In this document: piece after piece, positions 19,603-27,834 of the stretch
Layout: each line of letters begins with the position of its first letter
How positions within the stretch are numbered: position 1 is the stretch's first letter
From: Roseivivax jejudonensis
GTDB lineage: Bacteria; Pseudomonadota; Alphaproteobacteria; Rhodobacterales; Rhodobacteraceae
Length of the DNA stretch: 64,000 nucleotides
Reading direction: 5' to 3'
NCBI RefSeq assembly: GCF_900172265.1
Contig: NZ_FWFK01000001.1
Span: forward strand, 310,001 to 374,000
Notes under the pieces: model-generated
The model's input: only the letters and a program-made list of their open reading frames with translations
Told to the model about the DNA's origin: nothing
Database searches by the model: none
Made by a program: the position numbers and the translations under genes

Positions 19603-21296
19603 TCGCCGTTCCGATCTGGCTCGTTCCCGCCGTTCCGCTCGCCCTTCTCGTCGCGTTCTGCGTTCCGGTGCTGCGCCCCGGGGTGCGATCGCTTGTGCCG
19701 ATCGCACCTCTCGCCGGGCTGCTCGCCGCGCTCGCCGATCCGGTGCCGGCGCCGGCGCGCATCGACTGGCTGATGCTCGGCACCGAGTTCGCAATGACCG
19801 ATCTCGGCCGCCCGTTCGTCGCCTTCACCGCCGCGCTCTGGTCCCTCGCGGGATGGCAGGCGCTCCGACTGCTGCGCGACGACCCCGCGCGCGATCGGTT
19901 CTTCGCCTGCATGCTGATGGCCATGGCGGGCAATCTCGGTCTGCTCGTGGCACAGGACATCGCATCGTTCTACGCGTTCTTCGCGGCCATGAGCCTGTCG
20001 TCGTGGGGGCTCGTCCTGCACGGCATGGGTGCGGCGCAACGCTTCGCGGGACGGGTCTATATCGGCTTCGCGATCGCCGGTGAGGTGGTCCTGTTCGCCG
20101 GGCTGTCGCTCGCGTCCTTCGCGACGGGCGACACGCGGCTGGCCGCGACGGCCGGCCCGGAAGTGCCGGCCCTCGCCACGGCGCTCATGGCGGCCGGGCT
20201 CCTCGTGAAGCTCGGCGCGGTCCCTTTGCACCTTTGGTTGCCGCTGGCGCATGCCGCCGCGCCCGCGCCGGCCAGCGCCGTGCTGTCTGGCGCGATGCTC
20301 AAGGCCGGTCTCTTCGGTCTGATGACCATTCTGCCGCTCGGAACCGAGGCCGAGCCCGGCGCGGCGGCGACACTCGCCGCGATTGCGCTGGCCGGGCTCA
20401 TCCTCGCGCCGTGCCTCGGCCTTCTGCACGGTGATCCGAAGGCAGTGCTGGCCTATTCGAGCGTCGGGCAGATGAGCCTGATGGCGCTCGGCCTCGCGGC
20501 CGCGCTGGCGGCGCCCGCGGCGTGGCCGGCGATCGCCCCCGCACTCGTGCTCCTCGCGGCCCATCATGCCTTTGCCAAGGCGGCATTGTTCCTTGGCGTG
20601 CCGACGATCTGGGCGACCGCGCGCGGCCCGGCACGCTCGGCGGTGCTGGTCCTTCTCGCCCTGCCCGCCCTCGCGCTCGCGGGGATGCCGGCGACCAGCG
20701 GAGCGACGGCCAAGGCCGCGCTCAAGACCGGGCTCGACGGCGCAGCCGATGGCTGGCTGGTCTGGCTCGAACCAGCGCTCTTCGCGGCAAGCCTCGGCAC
20801 CGCGCTCCTGATGATCCGGGCGCTCATTCTCCTCGCTGGGGCCGCGCCGAAGCCCGACGTCGCCGCGGACGTGTCGCTGCCATGGCTCGCCATGTCCGGT
20901 CTCGTCGTCGCGGGACCGTGGCTCGTGCCGGACCCACCGGTCACCGACGCAGCGGCCGGACTCTCGGATCTCGCGCCCATCGTTGTTGCCGTGGCGCTGG
21001 CGGTCGGCGTCGCCGTCGTGCTTCGCGGGGCGAGGCTCAGCGTGGCCACCATGCCGCCGGGAGAGGTTCTGAGCCTCGTCGCGCGACGCCCGGAGCCCGA
21101 ACCCGTCCTGGCCCTTTCCGCACCGGTGCGGCGCGGCCACGCGCTCGTGGTGAGACGGAGCCGGCCCTTGACGCCACGCCCCGAGCGCGGGGCGCTCGCG
21201 ATCCTCTTCGTCGCGGCGGCGCTGGCCTTCGCGATGGCGGTGACCGGTCCGGAAACGACGCACGAGCCCGAGACCCCGATGAGCGACACGCTGTAG
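19599..21296 (+). CDS. Mrp/NuoL-like subunit, third paralogue, lacking the conserved helix-5 glutamate
   Basis: The protein has 565 residues, with about 14 membrane helices and an extra C-terminal region of about 90 residues (two polar stretches and a final helix). The loop-helix AAGLLVKLGAVPLHLWLP with its Lys is kept, as is the later Lys in SGAMLKAGLFG. In the segment aligned with the pump glutamate of its sisters (TFEIL, FFELL) it reads FFAAM, so the Glu is Ala129. It may be structural, or conduct ions by a different path. Last gene of the operon. Confidence 0.82.
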   Translation: MIAVPIWLVPAVPLALLVAFCVPVLRPGVRSLVPIAPLAGLLAALADPVPAPARIDWLMLGTEFAMTDLGRPFVAFTAALWSLAGWQALRLLRDDPARDRFFACMLMAMAGNLGLLVAQDIASFYAFFAAMSLSSWGLVLHGMGAAQRFAGRVYIGFAIAGEVVLFAGLSLASFATGDTRLAATAGPEVPALATALMAAGLLVKLGAVPLHLWLPLAHAAAPAPASAVLSGAMLKAGLFGLMTILPLGTEAEPGAAATLAAIALAGLILAPCLGLLHGDPKAVLAYSSVGQMSLMALGLAAALAAPAAWPAIAPALVLLAAHHAFAKAALFLGVPTIWATARGPARSAVLVLLALPALALAGMPATSGATAKAALKTGLDGAADGWLVWLEPALFAASLGTALLMIRALILLAGAAPKPDVAADVSLPWLAMSGLVVAGPWLVPDPPVTDAAAGLSDLAPIVVAVALAVGVAVVLRGARLSVATMPPGEVLSLVARRPEPEPVLALSAPVRRGHALVVRRSRPLTPRPERGALAILFVAAALAFAMAVTGPETTHEPETPMSDTL

Positions 21297-21488
21297 ACCC
21301 GGGTCGCGACCGTGGGGCGACGACTGCCCCGCCCGAACCACGGCGACCGTGCCCTGCTGGCCTCACGACAGCAGGAGCCTAACGTCCTGTCGCGTTCGCG
21401 ACGTGACGCGCGCGCGAGTTGACACATATCCCGGCGCAGATACCCGTGGCACGATCGCGGGCAGCCCGAAAACGCCGGGGAGGCACAT

Positions 21489-22985
21489 ATGCGGTTCTGG
21501 ACCGCGATCGTCATCATAACGTGTCTCGCCGTGGTCGGCCTCACCTACGAGATCGCCGCCGGCAGAGTGCTTGCGCCGTTCTTCGGCACTTCGCTCATCA
21601 CCTGGACGGCCGTCATTGCCACCGTCCTCGCCGGGTTCTCGCTCGGAAACGCGCTCGGCGGCCTCGTGGCCGAACGGGAACGGCGCGCGGCGATGCGCGC
21701 GGTGCGCACGGCGCTCGTCACCACGGCCATCCTGATGGCGCTTTCGCCCACGGCGCTCGCGCTTCTTTACGCGCTCGGTGCGCGTGGCACGGGCGGCATG
21801 CTGCTGAGCGTGGTCCTCGCGTTCTTCCCGGCCTCGGTGCTGGTGAGCCTGCCCTCGCCGCTTCTGGCCAAGCTCGCCGTAGAGGCCCGGCCGGGTCGCG
21901 AGGGATCGTCGCTCGGGATGGTCCTCGCGGCCGGCTCGGTCGGCGCGATCTTCGGCGCGATCCTTGCCGGGTTCGTCACGCTGCCGCTCATCGGCTCGGC
22001 GGCGACCTTCACGGCATGCGGGGCTGCCGCGCTGTTCTGCGTGCCGTTCGTCCGCGCCGGCGCTTCGGACGACGATGACAATGGCGCGGCCCGGATCGAA
22101 CGGCGCGAGGTGCGCGCCGCCGTCGGCCCGGCGGCGCTGATCGTCGTGGCAAGCGTCGCCAACGGATCGGTCTGCCGGTACGAGTCCGGGTTGTCCTGCA
22201 TCGATGTCGTGCAGCGCGGCAGCGCCATCCAATTGATGTCCGACCGCACGCAGCAGGCGGCCGAGCGCACTCTCCGTCCCGGCGAACCTCTCGAGTCGTC
22301 GCCCGAGCTCATCCTCGAGTACACGCAATGGCTCTGGGCCCGGATGGACCGCGATCTCGGAGAGGCGCCCTCGGTTCTCTTCATTGGCGGCGGTGGCTAC
22401 ACCCTGCCGACCGCTTTGCTGGCCTCGCGCCCTGCGGCGGAGGCGATCGCGGTCGAGATCGACCCCCTGATCACCTCGGTCGTGCGCGCGCACCTGCCGC
22501 GCGCCGGGGCAATGATCGAGCGCGCCGGCTACGATGCCGACCGCACCGGCGGCGCGGCCTCCGCCGACGACGGACGGCTCGGCATCGTGCATGAGGACGG
22601 GCGCGTCTACATCAACGAGGCTGGCCGCCGCTTCGACGCAGCCGTGATGGACGCGTTCTCCTCGGGCTCCGTGCCGGCGCACCTCGCGACAATCGAGACG
22701 TACCGGCGGCTCAAGGCGATCGTCGACGGGCCGGTCTACGTGAACCTGATCGACACGCCCGACGGCCGGCTGGCTCGCGGAATCCACGCAATCCTCACCG
22801 AGCTCTACCCGCATGTCGACGCGGCGCAGGGCCCGGTCAGCGACCGCGGCCAGGCGAACACGGTCCTCGCAGCGGCCGAAGCGCCGTTCGATCCGCTCGA
22901 TACGCTGCCACGGGATTACGCGCCCGTCTCGATCGGGCCGGGCCGGGCGTTCACAGACGATCGGGGCTGGTTCGGCCACCGGTAA
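21489..22985 (+). CDS. Fused membrane/spermidine synthase-like methyltransferase-fold protein
   Basis: The protein has 498 residues. The N-terminal 190 residues form about six membrane helices of the kind found in fused MFS/spermidine synthase proteins. The C-terminal half has a spermidine-synthase-like Rossmann fold: VLFIGGGGYTLP (nucleotide loop), AIAVEIDPLIT, an acidic loop and DAFSSGSVPAHLATIETY. Members of this class are poorly characterised, and polyamine synthesis is not proven for them. GGGAGGCAC lies just before the ATG. It is a single gene between the Mrp operon and the trehalose block. Confidence 0.82.
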   Translation: MRFWTAIVIITCLAVVGLTYEIAAGRVLAPFFGTSLITWTAVIATVLAGFSLGNALGGLVAERERRAAMRAVRTALVTTAILMALSPTALALLYALGARGTGGMLLSVVLAFFPASVLVSLPSPLLAKLAVEARPGREGSSLGMVLAAGSVGAIFGAILAGFVTLPLIGSAATFTACGAAALFCVPFVRAGASDDDDNGAARIERREVRAAVGPAALIVVASVANGSVCRYESGLSCIDVVQRGSAIQLMSDRTQQAAERTLRPGEPLESSPELILEYTQWLWARMDRDLGEAPSVLFIGGGGYTLPTALLASRPAAEAIAVEIDPLITSVVRAHLPRAGAMIERAGYDADRTGGAASADDGRLGIVHEDGRVYINEAGRRFDAAVMDAFSSGSVPAHLATIETYRRLKAIVDGPVYVNLIDTPDGRLARGIHAILTELYPHVDAAQGPVSDRGQANTVLAAAEAPFDPLDTLPRDYAPVSIGPGRAFTDDRGWFGHR

Positions 22986-23138
22986 CGTCGTCGCCCGGGC
23001 CGGTGAATGGCACCCGCCGGAGCGGGCTTCACACCTTCGTCGAGAATTGCGCGAACGATGCGACTCGGGCGTTGGCCGCCGCGAAACGGCCGGCGAACGA
23101 CAAGCCGCAGCGCCTCCGGATGATATATCGCAATCCGG

Positions 23139-23163
23139 GGACCAGCCGAGCGGGTGCGACGTT
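23139..23163 (+). promoter_or_regulatory. EcfG-like promoter motif before the otsB operon
   Basis: GGACC (23139-23143), 16 bases, CGTT (23160-23163), one base away from the alphaproteobacterial general-stress consensus GGAAC-N16/17-CGTT. It ends 35 bases before the start at 23199. The paralogous pseudogene at 58589 has GGACC-N16-CGTT at the matching place, which strengthens the call. Confidence 0.5.
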
Positions 23164-23198
23164 TCCGCCATCGAAAGACAACGATAAGGACCATCGCA

Positions 23199-23900
23199 AT
23201 GATGGAATGGATACAACAATACGAGGCAGGTCTCATGCTCGCGGTTCAGGCCACATCCATGGTCGTCTGGATCGCCTATCTGCAGGTCTTCGTGACGAGC
23301 TTCCGCCGTCAGCGGCGCTCGAACATCTTCGTCAACCGCGTGGCCGGAAACCGTGACCGTGCGCACCTGCTCGTCGGCAACATGGGCGCCGAGCCGATCT
23401 ACGTCTCGGCGATCATCGCCGATGTCTACGGCAACGACGCCCACCATTCTGCCGTCGTGACAGAGCGCGACGGCACGGATGCCGACGGAGCGAGTTCCTC
23501 GTCCGATGCCGGACCGTCGGAGCTTCTGTCAGCGACACGGCAGGGCCCGTTGCGCAGCGCCGAATACCGCGACGCGGGGTCTTTTCGCAGCCTGATCGAC
23601 CGCACGCTCGCGACCGGGTCGCCACCGCTGTCGTCCGAAGACGTGACGAGCGTCACGATCACCGTGGCGGCGGAAAGCACGCACGACTCCTACCTCGTGG
23701 CGGGGCAGCAATCGTTCTGGGTCCGGCGCAACGACGACGGCCGGGTCTTCATCCCGCAGGCGACACGCACGCGTCAGATCCGCGGACGGCGTGCGCGCCG
23801 TCACCTCGCCGACCGGATGAAGCAGGCCCTGCAGGAGGAAGCTCAGCGGTTTCTCGGCACCAGCGCGACGCCGTCGGGCGGATTGGCGAGCGTGGCCTGA
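23199..23900 (+). CDS. Hypothetical protein with N-terminal membrane anchor, upstream of otsB
   Basis: The protein has 233 residues. One N-terminal membrane helix (about 10-32) is followed by a basic segment (SFRRQRRSNIFV) and a mainly beta cytoplasmic domain (HLLVGNMGAEPIYVSAIIAD), with a low-complexity Ser/Asp-rich linker near 95-105. AAGGA precedes the start at 23199; ATG 23202 is an alternative. No family is recognised. It ends 3 bases before otsB, so it is probably cotranscribed and may share its stress regulation. A decayed paralogue lies at 58589-59009. Confidence 0.7.
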   Translation: MMEWIQQYEAGLMLAVQATSMVVWIAYLQVFVTSFRRQRRSNIFVNRVAGNRDRAHLLVGNMGAEPIYVSAIIADVYGNDAHHSAVVTERDGTDADGASSSSDAGPSELLSATRQGPLRSAEYRDAGSFRSLIDRTLATGSPPLSSEDVTSVTITVAAESTHDSYLVAGQQSFWVRRNDDGRVFIPQATRTRQIRGRRARRHLADRMKQALQEEAQRFLGTSATPSGGLASVA

Positions 23901-23903
23901 CCG

Positions 23904-24677
23904 ATGAGACAGTCTGAAATCTCACCCACCACGGAAACGCGTCCCCCCGCCCGCCTGGACCTGGATCAGCACGCGCTGTTCCTGGATTTCGATGGGACGC
24001 TGGCCCCGCTCGTCGATCATCCCGACGACGCGGCGATGCCAGAGCGCACGCGCCAGACCCTGATACACCTTCGGGAGAGGACGAATGGCGCTCTCGCCAT
24101 CGTGTCGGGCCGCGCGCTGGCCGATCTCGCGCCGCGCCTGCCCGATAGCGATTTCGCGCTCGCCGGCTCGCACGGCCACGAGATCCGCCATCCCGGAGAC
24201 CCCGATGCGGCCGCGCCCACGCTGGCCGCCCCTCTCGAGGCGGCCGAGGCGCGGCTGCACTCCTTCGCGCAGCGCCACAACCTGCGAATGGAACGCAAGC
24301 CCGGCGCTCTGACCCTGCACTACCGCGGAATGCCGCATCTCGAGGAGGCGGTGCGCGACACCGTCCGGACCGAAGCGGCAGCGCATGACGGCGTCACCGA
24401 CCTGCACGGCAACATGGTCAGCGAATTGGTGATCGCGGGCGGCGGCAAGGGCAGTGCCATCCGCACCTTTCTCGATCGCGCGCCGTTCCGGGGACGGTCG
24501 CCGGTGATGATCGGTGACGATGTGACCGACGAGCACGGCTTCGATGCGGCACAGGCCCTCGGCGGGTTCGGGCTCAAGATCGGAGCCGGTCCCACCTGTG
24601 CGCGGCACCGGCTGGACTCGGTGCCATCGCTGGCCGACTGGCTGCACGCTATCGCCGATCCCGGATCGACGGACTAG
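23904..24677 (+). CDS. otsB: Trehalose-6-phosphate phosphatase
   Basis: The protein has 257 residues. It removes phosphate from trehalose-6-phosphate, the last step of the OtsA-OtsB trehalose pathway. It has HAD-fold motifs: Asp28 and Asp30 in FLDFDGTLAPL, SGR in AIVSGRAL, GSHGHEIR, the Lys in GGGKGSAI and MIGDDVTDEHGF. Cytoplasmic. It is separated from otsA by a Crp/Fnr gene on the other strand, with which it shares a 4-base CTAG overlap of stop codons. It is probably cotranscribed with the membrane-anchored protein upstream. Confidence 0.93.
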   Translation: MRQSEISPTTETRPPARLDLDQHALFLDFDGTLAPLVDHPDDAAMPERTRQTLIHLRERTNGALAIVSGRALADLAPRLPDSDFALAGSHGHEIRHPGDPDAAAPTLAAPLEAAEARLHSFAQRHNLRMERKPGALTLHYRGMPHLEEAVRDTVRTEAAAHDGVTDLHGNMVSELVIAGGGKGSAIRTFLDRAPFRGRSPVMIGDDVTDEHGFDAAQALGGFGLKIGAGPTCARHRLDSVPSLADWLHAIADPGSTD

Positions 24678-25414
24678 CGGTCGAGCCTGTCGACTTCGAG
24701 GTAGCTCGGATCGAAGCGGGCCAGCGTTTTCAACCGATCGAAATCGTGGATCGCGACGCGATGGCGATGCCAATCGATCAGCCCCTGCGCGCGCAGCTCC
24801 TGAACGGCGCGGTTGGCGTGCGCCCGCGACAGCCCGAAGATCCGCTCCAGGTCCTTCTGCTCGAGCGCCATGTCAAAGGCTCCGTCCTCGACGAAGCCGA
24901 TGATCTCGTAGCGCACGTAGAGTTCGCACAGGAAATGCGCGATCCGCTCCTTCGCGCGCAGGGTCGCACTCGCCGCGAGCCAGGCACGGTGGATCTTGGC
25001 GTCGATGAGAGTGGTCATCCACAAAAGGCGCGTCAGGTGCGGGTAATCGCGCGTCACCTCGCGCAGCGCCTCCTTGCGCACCAACTGCACCTTGCAGGTC
25101 CCCTGCGCGACCACCGAATGATCGAGGTATTCCAGCACCAGCGCATGCAGGTCGACGAAATCGCCAGGGATCTGGACCGCGGAGACGATTCCGGTCTCGG
25201 CTTCGGTCGGCTGTACCCGGAGCGCCATGCCCGAAACGACGAGGCAGCTCTCGTCCGGTGACGGGCCCTGCGGAATGATCGTCTGCCCATGCGAGAAGGT
25301 TTCCGAGCGTACCGGAAGGTTGGCAAGGGCCGCTTCTTCCTCGGCGTCGAGAGACGCGCGACGGCCGAGGACAAGCGACAGAAGCTGCGAGGTGCGTGTG
25401 GCGCTGCGGTCCAA
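24674..25414 (-). CDS. Crp/Fnr-family transcriptional regulator
   Basis: The protein has 246 residues. An N-terminal cyclic-nucleotide-binding fold (about 30-130; GQTIIPQGPSPDESCLVVSGMA, IPGDFVDLHALVL) is followed by a C-terminal winged helix with the recognition region LERIFGLSRAHANRAVQEL. The cysteine cluster of Fnr is absent, so it is not an iron-sulfur oxygen sensor of the classical type. It lies inside the trehalose cluster, divergent from otsA and convergent with otsB, which makes it a candidate regulator of that cluster. The ligand is unknown. Confidence 0.88.
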   Translation of the reverse strand: MDRSATRTSQLLSLVLGRRASLDAEEEAALANLPVRSETFSHGQTIIPQGPSPDESCLVVSGMALRVQPTEAETGIVSAVQIPGDFVDLHALVLEYLDHSVVAQGTCKVQLVRKEALREVTRDYPHLTRLLWMTTLIDAKIHRAWLAASATLRAKERIAHFLCELYVRYEIIGFVEDGAFDMALEQKDLERIFGLSRAHANRAVQELRAQGLIDWHRHRVAIHDFDRLKTLARFDPSYLEVDRLDR

Positions 25415-25440
25415 GAGTCAGGCTCCGAAGTCTCGGCCGG

Positions 25441-25502
25441 GCAAGCCCGGCAGTGACGGATGGGCTTGCGACAATAACGCGCGGTTGACCGGCGCTGGTT
25501 CC
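25441..25502 (-). promoter_or_regulatory. Possible regulatory region of the crp-like gene
   Basis: On the minus strand, GGAAC (25502-25498) and CGTT (25479-25476) are 18 bases apart, one more than the usual EcfG-like spacing. An 8-bp inverted repeat (25441-25448 with 25462-25469) lies between them and the gene start at 25414 and could be an operator or leader hairpin. Weak evidence. Confidence 0.3.
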
Positions 25503-25536
25503 CTGATTGCCAAACATCAATCCGGCTTCGGTCCGC

Positions 25537-25562
25537 GGAACGCGGGTTTCGACGTCACCGTT
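25537..25562 (+). promoter_or_regulatory. EcfG-like general-stress promoter before otsA
   Basis: GGAAC (25537-25541), 17 bases, CGTT (25559-25562) is an exact match to the general-stress promoter consensus of Alphaproteobacteria. It ends 71 bases before the otsA start. Trehalose synthesis genes are known general-stress targets in this class. No EcfG or PhyR gene is in the window. Confidence 0.6.
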
Positions 25563-25633
25563 TCTATCCTGCATGGCGGAAACATGAATTGCCCGCGATG
25601 CACGCGACACCCCGATACAGGAAGCTCCACGCC

Positions 25634-27070
25634 ATGTCCGGCAAACTCGTTGTCGTCTCCAATCGCATCCCAACCGACGCCGCGCCTTCGGGCGGGCTCG
25701 TCGTGGCGGTGCATGACGCGCTCGAACAAAGCGGTGGGCTCTGGGTCGGTGCTCACCCCGAGCGCGGCGGGCCCACCGACGACGGCCTGACCGAAATTGC
25801 GCGCGACAGCTACACGCGTCTCGCCTTTCACCTGAGCGAGGAGGAGTACGACAACTACTATCTCGGCTTCTCGAACTCGGTACTCTGGCCGATCTGTCAC
25901 GGCCGGATTGATCTGGTGGAAATCGAGCGCTGCCACGAGGCGACCTACCTCGCGGTCAATCGCCGGGTCGCGCGCTTGCTGGCGCAGCACATCGAGGACG
26001 ACGACCTCGTCTGGATCCATGACTATCACTTCCTGCCCCTCGCGCAGGAACTGCGAAGGCTCGGCGTCCGGGCTCGCATCGGGTTCTTCCTGCACATCCC
26101 GTTTCCGCAGCTGAGCGCCCTGTCGACCCTGCCGACGCCGGACGACTTCGCGAGATGGCTGGCCGCCTTCGATCTCGTGGGCCTGCAGACCCGCCGAGAT
26201 ACCGCGCGCTGTCTCGAGATGTTCCGCGCCGATCCCCGCGCCGAATTCATGCCGGACGGCACCGTCAAGTTTCACGACCGGGTCCTCGCGGTCCGGTCGT
26301 TCCCGATCGGGATCGAGGTCGACGGGTTCGCGGCGGCGGCGCGCGCACAGCAGGATGCTGCCGATCTCGGCTCGGATCTGGGCGACAGGCTGGTGATCGG
26401 CGTCGACCGGCTCGACTACTCGAAGGGGCTGCCGAACCGCTTCCGCGCATTCGGCGCCTTTCTGGGGGCCCGCGCACCCGAAGATCCGCGCGCGAGCCTT
26501 CTGCAGATCGCGCCACCCACGCGCGAGCGCGTCGCGGCCTACCGCGCCATCAGGACCGAGCTGGAGGAGATCGCCGGACGCCTGAACGGCGAGTTCGCCA
26601 CGCTAGACTGGACCCCGATCCGCTACATTCACCACGCCGTCGAGCGCGACCTGCTGGCCGGTCTCTACCGCCGCTCTGCAGCCTGCCTCGTGACATCGCT
26701 CGCCGACGGCATGAACCTCGTGGCCAAGGAATACGTCGCAGCGCAGGATCCCGACGATCCGGGCGTGCTGATCCTGTCGCGCTTTGCCGGCGCGGCCGAG
26801 GACATGACCGACGCGATCCTCGTCAATCCCTACGACATCACGGAGATGGCCGACGCGATCTCGACCGCGCTGGCGATGCCGCGCGACGAGCGGCGCGCCC
26901 GGCACGAAGCATGCCTCGCCGCTGTGCGCGACAGCGACGTCGCGGTCTGGGCCGACCGTTTCGTGGCCTGCCTGCGCGCCTGCCCGCCCACGCTCATGGT
27001 CGGCGGACCGGGCGACCGTGCCGGCAATCTCCTTCCCTATACCAAACACGCCGAACCGGAGATCCAATGA
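25634..27070 (+). CDS. otsA: Trehalose-6-phosphate synthase
   Basis: The protein has 478 residues, a GT20 glycosyltransferase that joins glucose from a nucleotide sugar to glucose-6-phosphate. The start at 25634 (MSGKLVVVSNRIP) matches the usual N-terminus. Family motifs include SGGLVVAVHDAL, VWIHDYHFLPLAQELR, IGFFLHIPFP, GVDRLDYSKGLPNRFRAF and ADGMNLVAKEYVA. Cytoplasmic. An exact EcfG-like promoter lies upstream. It overlaps the next gene (PIG-L deacetylase) by ATGA. Confidence 0.95.
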   Translation: MSGKLVVVSNRIPTDAAPSGGLVVAVHDALEQSGGLWVGAHPERGGPTDDGLTEIARDSYTRLAFHLSEEEYDNYYLGFSNSVLWPICHGRIDLVEIERCHEATYLAVNRRVARLLAQHIEDDDLVWIHDYHFLPLAQELRRLGVRARIGFFLHIPFPQLSALSTLPTPDDFARWLAAFDLVGLQTRRDTARCLEMFRADPRAEFMPDGTVKFHDRVLAVRSFPIGIEVDGFAAAARAQQDAADLGSDLGDRLVIGVDRLDYSKGLPNRFRAFGAFLGARAPEDPRASLLQIAPPTRERVAAYRAIRTELEEIAGRLNGEFATLDWTPIRYIHHAVERDLLAGLYRRSAACLVTSLADGMNLVAKEYVAAQDPDDPGVLILSRFAGAAEDMTDAILVNPYDITEMADAISTALAMPRDERRARHEACLAAVRDSDVAVWADRFVACLRACPPTLMVGGPGDRAGNLLPYTKHAEPEIQ

Positions 27071-27834
27071 CACCGTTCCCCACCCCGGAGGCGGACGCGC
27101 CAGCCTGCCTCGACCACCTGCTCGGCGACGGGCCGATCATGGTCCTCACGCCGCATCCCGACGACGCCGCCTTCGGCTGCGGGGCGCTGTTATCGCACGC
27201 GTTTGCGCGCTCCGGCGCGCACGTCGTCTGCATGGGCGAAGGCCCGCATGCCGGACGCGCCGGAGGGGCGCCGCGCATCGGGGAGATGGAGTTGGCGCTC
27301 GTGCACCTGCGCGGCGGCGCGGGTGACATCACCGCGCTGCGCCGGCCGGCCGGCTGGGCCGAACAGCGCGATACCTTCCCCATGCTGGCGACGCATGTCG
27401 GCACCATCGCGCGGGCGATGGGGGTCCGGCGCATCTTCTCCACCGCGCGCACAAGCGACGATGCCGAGCATCGCGCGACGGCCGAGATCGCCGAACGCGC
27501 TGCCGAGATGTATGGCCTGGAGTTGTGGCACTATCCGGTCTGGGCGCGCTGGACCGACGACGCGCTCTCCTCCGGCGCAGCTCCGGGGTGCTTGCAGCGG
27601 CTTCCGATTGGCGCGGCCGCGCCAGCCAAGGCGCGCGCGATCGCGGCCTTTCGGGGCCAGGGCACGCGCGCCGCGCCGGCGTTGGGTGATGCCGCAGACC
27701 TGCCGACCGACGAACGCGATCAGTTCCTGGTGGGCGACGAGATCTACATGCGCGCGGATCGCGCGCCCAGCTTGGGCGGGGCGGCCCCCGACCGGACGCG
27801 CGCGGCGACCGTCGGGCCCGCCGACACGCCCTAG
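27067..27834 (+). CDS. PIG-L family deacetylase
   Basis: The protein has 255 residues, of the LmbE/PIG-L zinc-dependent N-deacetylase fold. The metal motif HPDD is in LTPHPDDAAFGCGALLSHAF, and a second conserved His is in TSDDAEHRATAEIAERA. Known members deacetylate N-acetylglucosamine conjugates in GPI, mycothiol, bacillithiol or antibiotic pathways. The ATGA overlap with otsA implies co-expression, so a role in modifying a sugar related to the trehalose route is possible, but the substrate is unknown. Its stop overlaps that of adenosine kinase on the other strand through CTAG. Confidence 0.85.
   Translation: MTPFPTPEADAPACLDHLLGDGPIMVLTPHPDDAAFGCGALLSHAFARSGAHVVCMGEGPHAGRAGGAPRIGEMELALVHLRGGAGDITALRRPAGWAEQRDTFPMLATHVGTIARAMGVRRIFSTARTSDDAEHRATAEIAERAAEMYGLELWHYPVWARWTDDALSSGAAPGCLQRLPIGAAAPAKARAIAAFRGQGTRAAPALGDAADLPTDERDQFLVGDEIYMRADRAPSLGGAAPDRTRAATVGPADTP

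Noticed and set aside
24674-25414. Fnr-type oxygen sensor
   Set aside because: The N-terminal cysteine cluster needed for an iron-sulfur centre is missing, so only a Crp/Fnr superfamily call is made.
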